Shown in pieces: positions 52,935-60,099 of a DNA stretch of 64,000 nt (its first letter is position 1; each line of letters starts with the position of its first letter). Under the pieces are notes generated by a model, which saw only the letters and a program-made list of their open reading frames with translations, had not been told where the DNA came from and ran no database searches. Source of the stretch: JAITMY01 sp031549685 (lineage in GTDB: Bacteria > Bacteroidota > Bacteroidia > Bacteroidales > UBA932); the NCBI GenBank assembly GCA_031549685.1, contig JAVBPG010000005.1, forward strand, positions 62,001-126,000, given 5' to 3'. The translations under genes were made by a program, and so were the position numbers.

Positions 52935-54284
52935 CTACTCTCTCAGCGGCGGCACATCGCCCGCCACCTCGTAGCCTAAGCTGTGCACAATTTTTCGAAC
53001 GTAGGGGTCGATGTGCAAAAAGTACTTGTACAGCCCGTGGCACAGGTAGCTCAGCCCCGCCTCGCCCTGCGCCGTTTTGAGCAGACGATTTTTGGGGCAC
53101 TCGCCCGAGCAGGCGAACAGGTAGCGGCACTGGCGGCACTTTACGGGTAGCGTAAAATCCTTGGCGTAGCCGAAATGCTCCTGATTTTTGTCAAAGGCCA
53201 TGTCGCGCAGCTTGGTTTGGTTAACATTACCCAACTTGTACTCGGGGTACACGTAGTGGTCGCAGGCGTACACGTCGCCGTTGTGCTCCATGGCCAGGCC
53301 CTTGCCGCAGATGGGCGCGAATATGCACAGCTGCGAGGGCTTGCCCATCCACTGCTCCACCGCGCTATCGAAAAACGGGACGACAATATTTCCCAGGTCG
53401 TACTTATACCACTCGTCGAAGCATGTGATCAAAAAATCGCCGTACTTGTTGGGGTCAACGCACCAGGGGGCCACAAACGAATCGGGGTGCAGGGGGCTTA
53501 CGCGCGGCGAATTTTCCTCGGGTAAATCGCTTACGCTCCAACACTGCGGCGCGGTGGTGGCAAAGGTTTTGGGCTCTACAATAGGTATAAATTGCAGCTG
53601 CTTGCTGCCCACCTCATCGCGCAGAAAGCGGTAAACCTCCAGCGGTTTTTCTACGTTCACGTTGTTGATTACCGTGAGCGTGGCAAAGCGTACGCCGTGC
53701 TTGCGCAGCAGCTTGCCGGTGGCAAAAACCTTGTCGAACGAGCCGCCGCCGTGGGCATACTTGCGGTAGGTATCGTGCAGGGGCTTGGGCCCGTCGATGC
53801 TGAGGCCGACAAGAAAATTATTTTCGCGCAAAAACTCGCACCACTCGTCGTTGAGCAGCGTACCGTTGGTTTGCAGGTCGTTTTCGCAGCGCACGTGCGA
53901 TGGTGCGTACTTTTTTTGCAGCGCCACCACCTTTTTAAAAAAATCTAACCCCAGCAGCGAGGGCTCGCCGCCCTGCCACGAAAAAACCACTTCGTGCGCA
54001 TTTTGCTGCTCAATGTACTGCCGGATGAAGTTTTCGAGCGTTTCGTCCGAAATGCGCCACCTGCTATCGGTGGTGAGCAGCTGCTCCTTGCTGAGGTAGT
54101 AGCAGTAGTCGCAACCGAGGTTGCAGATGGGGCCGGTGGCCTTAATCATGGCGTGCATGCGCACCATGGGCTTGCCCCGGTATAGCTTTTGTTGCGGGTT
54201 GGTTGGGTTCACAGCGGTGAGTTTTGAGAAAGGCAAATGTAAGTCTATTTTTTTGAAAGAAAATATAGCGGAGCACACGCGCAT
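52935..54284 (-). CDS. anaerobic sulfatase-maturating enzyme (radical SAM/SPASM)
   Basis: 449 residues as drawn; the N-terminal 25-40 residues are unlike the family and a GTG at codon 25 or ATG at codon 40 may be the true start. Radical-SAM cluster CNLGCDYC (C54, C58, C61), GGEP near 104, then SPASM cysteines in CIFAPICGKG, YACDHYVYPEYKLGN and CRQCRYLFACSGECPKNR. It converts the Cys of CxAxR in sulfatases to formylglycine in the cytoplasm before export, with SAM and no oxygen. The two substrates are probably the sulfatases encoded just downstream on the same strand. Confidence 0.93.
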   Translation of the reverse strand: MRVCSAIFSFKKIDLHLPFSKLTAVNPTNPQQKLYRGKPMVRMHAMIKATGPICNLGCDYCYYLSKEQLLTTDSRWRISDETLENFIRQYIEQQNAHEVVFSWQGGEPSLLGLDFFKKVVALQKKYAPSHVRCENDLQTNGTLLNDEWCEFLRENNFLVGLSIDGPKPLHDTYRKYAHGGGSFDKVFATGKLLRKHGVRFATLTVINNVNVEKPLEVYRFLRDEVGSKQLQFIPIVEPKTFATTAPQCWSVSDLPEENSPRVSPLHPDSFVAPWCVDPNKYGDFLITCFDEWYKYDLGNIVVPFFDSAVEQWMGKPSQLCIFAPICGKGLAMEHNGDVYACDHYVYPEYKLGNVNQTKLRDMAFDKNQEHFGYAKDFTLPVKCRQCRYLFACSGECPKNRLLKTAQGEAGLSYLCHGLYKYFLHIDPYVRKIVHSLGYEVAGDVPPLRE

Positions 54285-54297
54285 GCTTGAATTTTAA

Positions 54298-54305
54298 TAT
54301 CTTTG
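54298..54305 (+). promoter_or_regulatory. -7 box before the small lipoprotein gene
   Basis: TATCTTTG matches TAnnTTTG and lies 25 bp before the ATG at 54331, leaving a very short leader. A -33 box is not evident. Confidence 0.5.
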
Positions 54306-54330
54306 TCGGTGTTTCTTAATTCTTAACACA

Positions 54331-54648
54331 ATGCGGATTTCTTACCACCGATATGCCCCCCTGTTGTTAGCCATAGCAGTTGTGCTGGCCGGCTGTAGCG
54401 CGCAGTCGAAGCAGATACGTCAGAGCAAAAAATACTCGAAGCAGAACGTACAGCGGCAGCAGAATAAAAAGCCCGGCGAAACGCTTGTCGGCCCGGGCGA
54501 GGTGCCGCCCGGAGATGTTAACTATAAGGATTTGGAGGCTATCCGGCACCGCTGCGTGTACGTAGAAAAGAGCGGGGAGCGCTGCACCGGCAAGGCGGTA
54601 AAGGACGGCAAGTACTGCCGCAAGCACATGCCCTCGAGTAAGTATTAG
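54331..54648 (+). CDS. small lipoprotein with C-terminal Cys/His zinc-ribbon-like motif
   Basis: 105 residues. Signal and lipobox VVLAGC with Cys22 predict lipidation. A basic, low-complexity linker (residues 24-60) is followed by RCVYVEKSGERCTGKAVKDG and KYCRKHM, i.e. C-x8-C-x9-C-x2-H spacing, as in DUF5763-type domains. This pattern suggests a bound zinc or a structural knuckle outside the cytoplasmic membrane. Function unknown. The insertion sequence begins 39 bp after the stop. Confidence 0.75.
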   Translation: MRISYHRYAPLLLAIAVVLAGCSAQSKQIRQSKKYSKQNVQRQQNKKPGETLVGPGEVPPGDVNYKDLEAIRHRCVYVEKSGERCTGKAVKDGKYCRKHMPSSKY

Positions 54649-54677
54649 GGCGGGGTGATTGTGGGTGGAGTATCCCC

Positions 54678-54687
54678 CGCTGGCGGG
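54678..54687. repeat. 10-bp target site duplication, left
   Basis: CGCTGGCGGG, identical to 55854-55863 on the other side of the insertion sequence. Confidence 0.93.
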
Positions 54688-54752
54688 CAGGGCTGTTAAG
54701 TTCTCTATATTAAGTTCTTTGAAATCATTAAATTTGCAAGAAAAATTCATAT

Positions 54753-55316
54753 ATGAATCTACTTGATTACCTGGGTCAGGTAACAGACCCGCGTCGCAAA
54801 CAAGGGCAACGGTTTAAGTTGAACACCTTACTAATCTTCATTCTGATGTCTATGCTCTGCGGCAAATACCAGTACAGAGAGATAGCCAGATTTTGTAGAA
54901 ATAATGAAAAGTACCTGCGTAAACGTTTTGGTATAAAAACCAAAAAAATGCCTTCGCATGTGACTATTCGAGGTTTGATTAAAGCGTTGGACTTTGAATC
55001 CCTGCAAAAATCCTTTCATCAATGGACAAAAAATTATGTCCAGCTTGAAGAAGGGGATTGGATTTGCGGCGATGGGAAAGCCATCAGCTCAACGGTAAGC
55101 GACTACTCTACTTCTTACCAGAACTTTGTTTCATTGGTCAGCCTATTTTCTCAAAAACGGCAACAGGTTTTGCACGTCGAGAGGTTGGAAAATAAGAAGT
55201 CCAACGAAGCCAAAGTGGTGGAGGAATTACTTTCCAGGCTCGATTTACAGGGTGTAATCTTCACTTTTGATGCCTTACATTGTAAAAAAAACGCTACAAA
55301 AAATCGTCGAAAGTGA
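54753..55316 (+). pseudogene. ISAs1 transposase, 5' part (frameshifted)
   Basis: 187 residues with the ISAs1 N-terminus (VTDPRRKQGQRFKLNTLLIF), CGKYQYREIARFC, the first catalytic Asp in ICGDGKAI and the second in TFDALHC. The frame breaks at an A8 tract (55282-55290 region) directly after DALHC; the continuation is in the +1 frame from 55267. With seven A the reading would run DALHCKKTLQKIVESENHY, as expected for the family, so one extra A is the likely lesion. RNA-polymerase slippage on the A tract could still give some full-length protein. Confidence 0.88.
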
Positions 55317-55845
55317 AAATCATTATGTCGTCAAAGTGAAAGCCAACCAACCCAAGCTGCTCAAAGCGGTAAAGGAAACAGTGGAAAATACGATTGCCAC
55401 ACAACGTCATATAAAGAAGGAAAAAAACAGAGGACGGGAGGAAACCCGTACAACTTCTATCTTTATGCCGTTAAATAACCTACCTGATGGCTGGCCAACG
55501 CTGAACAGGATAGTTTTTGTTCAAAGAGAGTTTACCTCAAAAGGCAAGCATCATAAAACAGATAGCTATTATATTACTGATTTGAAAGCTGATGATGCCA
55601 AATATATAGCCGAAGGAATAAGAGGTCATTGGTATATCGAAAATAAGTTACATTATACCAAAGATGTATCAATGAGGGAAGATAAGACTTCCACCAAAGA
55701 TAAAAAAGCGGCTTCTAACTTGGCTATATTCAGAGATGTCGTTTTCAATATCTTAAAAACTTACGACAACTCTATCAAGTACGCAACGGAATATCTTGCA
55801 AATAAAAATGTCAAAGAACTTATTTATATACTACTCAGAACTTAA
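55267..55845 (+). pseudogene. ISAs1 transposase, 3' part (frameshifted)
   Basis: 192 residues in the +1 frame: YVVKVKANQPKLLKAVKETV, RIVFVQREFTSKG and the DDE glutamate block IRGHWYIENKLHYTKDV with MREDKT. The ATG at 55267 is inside the overlap and is not a likely natural start. Together with the 5' part it makes a standard ISAs1 transposase of about 365 residues. Confidence 0.88.
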
Positions 55846-55853
55846 CAGCCCTG

Positions 55854-55863
55854 CGCTGGCGGG
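55854..55863. repeat. 10-bp target site duplication, right
   Basis: CGCTGGCGGG, matching 54678-54687. Confidence 0.93.
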
Positions 55864-55919
55864 GGATAGCGCTCATGCAAGCCGTAGCGGGCTGCCGAGA
55901 AGGTTAGGGCTGCTAACTC

Positions 55920-57197
55920 TTAGTTCTTCTCAATATTTTTCAGCGAGTTTATCCACGTTACATTTACCAGCCGGTCGTGGCGGTCGGTGGTGCCACGGAA
56001 GTACACGTAAATGCCGTAGGTATTTTCGGCGTTGGGCGAGCAGCTGTCAAGCAATCCCATGTCCGGCGTTCCTCCTTCATCCACGTACACATACTTGTAG
56101 TTGTAGTAGCCCTGCTTGGCCAGCAGCGTCAGCTCGTAGGCCTGGCGCTGCGCGTTGTACAGCATTACGTTGTCGTTGCTGAGCTCCCATCCGGTCAACT
56201 CTCCGAAAACGTAAACCTTTCCGCTTAGCGGCTGCGGCGCGTGCAGCGTGAGGTACACGTTGGCGTACTCGCTCCGCGTGTTGCACTCGTCGCGGTAGCG
56301 CTCGTTGCGTATCACGTAGCGCCCGTTGATGTCGTTGTTAAAGAGGTACTGCTTTTGCGGGGCGTCCTCCTCCACCTTTACGCGCAGCTCATTCCCCATT
56401 TTTTCAATGGCGCGTACGCGCATGGTTTTGTACTCCAGGCTTGAGATGTCGAAGTGGCGGTACTCGCTTCCGCCTGGGTAGCGGTTTTTGTTGTACTGCG
56501 AAAAGTCGATGGAGCTGCTGCGAATGAAGGTGGGCGAGGGGAGCTGCAGCAGCAGGTTGCGGTAGCCGTTTTGCTCTACGCGCAGCTTGAGCTCGGTGTA
56601 GGGTAGCCGTATGGCAAATGAGGGGTGCTCTACCGTAAACTCAAGCTGCTGCGCGCAGGGCTCGCTGCCGGCTTGCGGCGTGTGGCGCACTCCGGCGGCA
56701 ACGTTGATGCTCGTGCGCTCAACCACCGAAAAACTTTTTTGAAACACGGGTTCCTGCATATTGCTGCTATCGTACACCTTAACCAAATAGTTGCCCGATA
56801 GCTTGATTTGCATTTGCTCGTTGGGTATCTCAAGGCGGTAGTGGGTGTATCCTATCAGCGTATTGAACGATTGCTCGCGGTTGCTGATGTAGTCGTCGGC
56901 AAAGCCGTTGATGTAGTCGGAGAAGAAGAGGTCGCTCTCCTTCCAGTCGGCGTCGCACAGCACTACTTTGTAGCTGAAGCTGCGCCCCTCGCCCGACAGG
57001 TCGTCGAACGAGAGCTGCAGCAGCTCGCCGGAGCCCAGCGCTATCACAGGGTCGGTCATTTCGCTGCCCAGCTTGCGCAGCTGTATGGTTTTGATGTGCT
57101 TGTCGAAGCAGGCGTCGGCGCCCTTGCGCAGCGGCGACTGGGCGGAAAGGCTCAGCGCTGCGAGCAGGGTTAGCAGAACGAGGCAGATTTTTTGCAT
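55920..57197 (-). CDS. type IX secretion system plug protein (DUF5103)
   Basis: 425 residues, signal peptide MQKICLVLLTLLAALSLSAQ. DUF5103 blocks are visible: LQLSFDDLSGEGRSFSYKVV near 62-81, LCDADWKESDLFFSDYINGF near 82-101, and VTVEHPSFAIRLPYTELKL-type residues near 196 (shown in part: SFAIRLPYTELKL). An Ig-like module with VYVFGELTGWELS precedes a C-terminal beta segment. DUF5103 proteins plug the SprA translocon of T9SS. It agrees with the T9SS cargo and PorE-like genes 4-7 kb away. Start at 57197 is supported by the signal peptide. Confidence 0.85.
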   Translation of the reverse strand: MQKICLVLLTLLAALSLSAQSPLRKGADACFDKHIKTIQLRKLGSEMTDPVIALGSGELLQLSFDDLSGEGRSFSYKVVLCDADWKESDLFFSDYINGFADDYISNREQSFNTLIGYTHYRLEIPNEQMQIKLSGNYLVKVYDSSNMQEPVFQKSFSVVERTSINVAAGVRHTPQAGSEPCAQQLEFTVEHPSFAIRLPYTELKLRVEQNGYRNLLLQLPSPTFIRSSSIDFSQYNKNRYPGGSEYRHFDISSLEYKTMRVRAIEKMGNELRVKVEEDAPQKQYLFNNDINGRYVIRNERYRDECNTRSEYANVYLTLHAPQPLSGKVYVFGELTGWELSNDNVMLYNAQRQAYELTLLAKQGYYNYKYVYVDEGGTPDMGLLDSCSPNAENTYGIYVYFRGTTDRHDRLVNVTWINSLKNIEKN

Positions 57198-57325
57198 GGC
57201 ATGTAAAGGTAGCGAAATAATTCAAAGCAAAAAAAATGCGCCATGGCCAATGATTTTGTACTTTATATCAAAAAAATGCCTTACTTTGTGTGGTTAACCT
57301 TGTTTATCTTAAATTAAAAAGATTT

Positions 57326-57835
57326 ATGACAACAGCATTTAACGCCTGGAGCCTCCGCTTTTCGGAACAGAGAGCGTACTGGCTTAGCCTGGCTTTTATT
57401 GCCGGCAACCTGCTGCTGCCGCAGCTGTGCCACCTTACGCCCTACGGCGGAAACATTTTGCTGCCCATCTACTTTTTCACGCTCATTGCCGCCTACAAGT
57501 TTGGCTGGCGCGTGGGGCTTGCCACGGCGGTACTCTCGCCGCTGGCCAACAGCGCCATCTTCGGCATGCCGCCGGTGGCGGTGCTTCCGTTTATTTTGAT
57601 TAAATCCATACTGCTGGCCACGTTTGCAGCCCTGGTGGCGGGTAAATCCGGGCGGCTGTCGCTGCTGCACCTGCTGGCGGTGGTGCTGGCCTACCAGCTG
57701 GTAGGTTCGGCGCTCGAGGCGCTCATCCTGTGGGATGTGCAGGCCGGATTGGTGGATTTCCGCCTGGGTATTCCCGGCATGCTCATTCAGGTGATGGGCG
57801 GGTATTTACTCCTTAAAGCCCTGGCCAAGCAATGA
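57326..57835 (+). CDS. ECF transporter S-component-like membrane protein
   Basis: 169 residues from ATG 57326 (MTTAFNAWSLRFSEQRAYWL), favoured over 57290. Five to six membrane segments: near 22-42, 45-62, 68-88, 92-112 and 135-165. The block PIYFFTLIAAYKFGWRVGLA with LSPLANSAIFGMPP is typical of S components, which bind a vitamin or nucleobase and use a shared EcfAT module. The stop overlaps the phosphoribosyltransferase start (ATGATG at 57832-57837), suggesting nucleobase uptake and salvage, which is inference. Confidence 0.75.
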   Translation: MTTAFNAWSLRFSEQRAYWLSLAFIAGNLLLPQLCHLTPYGGNILLPIYFFTLIAAYKFGWRVGLATAVLSPLANSAIFGMPPVAVLPFILIKSILLATFAALVAGKSGRLSLLHLLAVVLAYQLVGSALEALILWDVQAGLVDFRLGIPGMLIQVMGGYLLLKALAKQ

Positions 57836-58233
57836 TGGTTAAGCCACTTGACGAGGTGCTGCAAAGGATGTGTGGCATGACCTTTGCCGAAAAATTCGAC
57901 ACTGTGGTGGCTGTGGCCAACGGCGGAATTATTCCGGCAGCGCTGCTGAACCAGCGCTTGGGGTGCGACTTTTTTTTGATAAAAATGAGCCTGCGCGATG
58001 CGCAGCAGCAGCCCATGTACGGCGAGCCGCGCCTGCTTGAGCCGCTGAGCTTTGACCCCGGGGGGCGCAGCATCCTGCTCGTGGAGGACAGGGTAAAAAC
58101 CGGCGCCACGCTCGAAAAAGCCAGGCAACTGCTGGGCGGAGCCAAGCAGGTAAAGACTTTTGCGGTAAACGGTAAGGCCGACTACAGCTTGTACAACGAG
58201 GCCTGCTTCAGGTTCCCCTGGACGGTAGCTTGA
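57832..58233 (+). CDS. phosphoribosyltransferase-family protein
   Basis: 133 residues, cytoplasmic. The PRPP-binding motif ILLVEDRVKTGAT ends at residue 93 (VED...TG.T), preceded by AVANGGIIPAALL near 28-40, the other loop of the type I PRTase fold. It is shorter than adenine or hypoxanthine PRTases (about 170-180 residues), so it is a minimal member. The translational overlap with the S component points to a shared substrate, probably a nucleobase. Confidence 0.8.
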   Translation: MMVKPLDEVLQRMCGMTFAEKFDTVVAVANGGIIPAALLNQRLGCDFFLIKMSLRDAQQQPMYGEPRLLEPLSFDPGGRSILLVEDRVKTGATLEKARQLLGGAKQVKTFAVNGKADYSLYNEACFRFPWTVA

Positions 58234-58599
58234 CGGGCCGTTGTTAATGATAGATTATTAATAAATTGTTTGATTTTGAAGGTTTTGCTACATACCCTTT
58301 CCTAAGAGGTTCTTCAAAAAAGGGAAAGCCCATGTAGCCGAACCCGCCTGACGAGACGGGCAGGCTTACAACTTTCAATTTTGCTACTGATTTCATTGCC
58401 GTCAGCTTTAGCTGACGGCAATGAAGAAGAGGGGGCAACCTTACAATTTGTAAGATGAGAAAACTAAAAATTGCTTTTTGGACAGCCTTGCTCTCCCTGC
58501 GGAGAGGGGGCAGGGGAGAGGTCTGAAGTGAATAACTTAACACCCCTTTAGGGGATTAGGGGTACTAAATCAACTTCGTAATTCGTAATTTGTAATTCA
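58234..58599. other. 366-bp intergenic region with palindromes
   Basis: No gene. A palindrome with 13-bp perfect arms, CATTGCCGTCAGC/GCTGACGGCAATG around TTTA (58394-58423), is the same family as 44395-44414. CCCCTTTAGGGG near 58541-58552 and a pair CCTGACGAGACGGGCAGG near 58348-58365 are further repeats. A promoter for the DUF362 gene is not recognisable. Confidence 0.7.
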
Positions 58600-59532
58600 A
58601 TGGAACGTCGCGAATTCATAAAAAGTGCAGCCCTTGCGGCGGTTGGCTCCATGCTCAGCTTCGATGCGTGGGCGCAGGCGCTGGCCAAAAAAACGGTAGC
58701 CGTTGAGGGTGGCCCCGACCTGGTAGCCGTTATGGGCGGCGAGCCCGATGCCATGCTTAAAAAGGCGCTGGAGGCGATGGGCGGTATCGGAAAATTTGTA
58801 AAAAAGGGGCAGACCGTGCTGGTTAAACCCAACATTGGCTGGGACAAAACGCCCGAGCTGGCGGCCAACACCAACCCGCTGCTGGTGGAAACGCTCATAA
58901 AAATGTGCTACGACGCCGGCGCCAAGGAGGTGCAGGTGTTTGACCATACCTGCCAGCAGTGGAACGCCTGCTACAAAAATAGCGGCATTGAGGAGGCCGT
59001 GAAAAAAGCCGGAGGCAAAATGCTGCCCGGCAACGACGAGGCCTACTACAAGGAGGTGGCCTTGCCGCAGGGCGTGCAGCTCAAGTCCACCAAGCTGCAC
59101 GAGGCGCTCATTGGCTGCGATGTGTGGATTAACGTGCCGGTGCTCAAAAATCATGGCGGTGCCAAGCTTTCCTGCGCCATGAAAAACCTGATGGGCGTGG
59201 TGTGGGACAGACGGTTCTTCCACCGTAACGACCTTGCGCAGTGCATTGCCGACGTGTGTACGCTCGACAAAAAGCCCGTGCTCAACATTGTGGATGCCTA
59301 CCGCGCCATGAAAACCAACGGCCCGCAGGGCAAAAACGAGGGCGATGTGGTAACGCTCAAAACGCTGATAGCCTCGCCCGATATGGTGGCGGTGGACACG
59401 GCCGCGCTGAAGTTCTTCAACCAGGTGGTATCGCTGCCCATGAGCGAGGTGGGCTACCTCGAGGGCGCGCAGAGCCTGAAGGTGGGAACTACCGAGATTG
59501 ATAAGCTGAACATAAAACGGATTAAGCTCTGA
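58600..59532 (+). CDS. DUF362 protein with Tat-type signal
   Basis: 310 residues. The N-terminus MERREFIKSAALAAVGSML has a twin-arginine pattern (R3-R4-x-F-I-K), pointing to folded export and a bound cofactor. DUF362 blocks: VLVKPNIGWDKTPELAANTN, VQVFDHTCQQWNACYKNSGI, INVPVLKNHGGAKLSCAMKN, LMGVVWDRRFFH and MVAVDTAALKFF. DUF362 proteins often appear next to ferredoxins, but no 4Fe-4S motif is seen here. Function unknown. Confidence 0.85.
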   Translation: MERREFIKSAALAAVGSMLSFDAWAQALAKKTVAVEGGPDLVAVMGGEPDAMLKKALEAMGGIGKFVKKGQTVLVKPNIGWDKTPELAANTNPLLVETLIKMCYDAGAKEVQVFDHTCQQWNACYKNSGIEEAVKKAGGKMLPGNDEAYYKEVALPQGVQLKSTKLHEALIGCDVWINVPVLKNHGGAKLSCAMKNLMGVVWDRRFFHRNDLAQCIADVCTLDKKPVLNIVDAYRAMKTNGPQGKNEGDVVTLKTLIASPDMVAVDTAALKFFNQVVSLPMSEVGYLEGAQSLKVGTTEIDKLNIKRIKL

Positions 59533-60099
59533 GGGGCGGTTGCGGCAGCCTGCTGAAAGCTCCCGCACATAAGCCCTTATATCCTTAGTATTAACCATTT
59601 ATAACATGGTTTTACGAAAAAGTTAATACTTTGATATACAAGTAATTGACGAACATGAAAGTTATAAATAACGCAAAATTTACCGGCTGAAAGCCTTGAT
59701 TCCTTACACGGGGGGTTCAATCAAGCATTTTTGTGCATACCTTTACAGGCTTATTGTAAATATTTTAAGTAGTTGATTATTAGTTAATTAACTGTTTCGA
59801 ATTGGAAAATTTTACCGTAGTATAGAAGGATGGGTAAAGATTTATCACCTAGTTTTTTTAGGTTATTTTATTGTAAATTAGTTCAATGCGCCGCATTCAA
59901 GCGTTCCGTACGTACGTTTGCTATGCGCGCAATTTGCCATTTACGCTCCGCAAAGCCTTGCACCACAGGTACTCTCTCCGCGTTTCTTTTCCGTCAACCA
60001 CACTTCTACTTCCCGTTTTACGCAGGCGAAGCTGCTGCGCAAAATCATTGTAAATAATTGATAATTATATAAATATAAAAATAATAAAAAATCAAAATT
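59533..60099. promoter_or_regulatory. 567-bp leader, possibly structured, before a secreted-protein gene
   Basis: No convincing gene. At 59671-59677 ACGCAAA is followed by a hairpin GGCT-GAA-AGCC and by CTTGATT (59695-59701) pairing with AATCAAG (59719-59725) around CACGGGGGGTTC, then a T-rich run. ACGCAAA with a following GGGGTT resembles cyclic-di-GMP-I (GEMM) aptamers, but the GGCAAACC half is not evident. It could equally be a terminator of the DUF362 gene. The last 60 bp before 60100 are extremely AT-rich. Confidence 0.4.

Larger units (their letters stand above)
54688..55853 (+). mobile_element. ISAs1-family insertion sequence, 1166 bp
   Basis: Perfect 16-bp terminal inverted repeats CAGGGCTGTTAAGTTC (54688-54703) and complement (55838-55853). 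Flanked by a 10-bp direct repeat CGCTGGCGGG at 54678-54687 and 55854-55863, the target duplication. Removing the element and one copy restores a palindrome with arms TATCCCCCGC/GCGGGGGATA, so it jumped into a REP-like site. The transposase is split by a frameshift. Confidence 0.95.

Noticed and set aside
55280..55295. Programmed -1 frameshift site (A-AAA-AAC) in the transposase
   Set aside because: A -1 shift leads to the wrong frame; the second half is in the +1 frame.
59830..60057. 75-codon open frame in the leader upstream of the surface-protein gene
   Set aside because: No recognisable domain, composition unlike neighbours, no ribosome site; more likely part of an untranslated leader.
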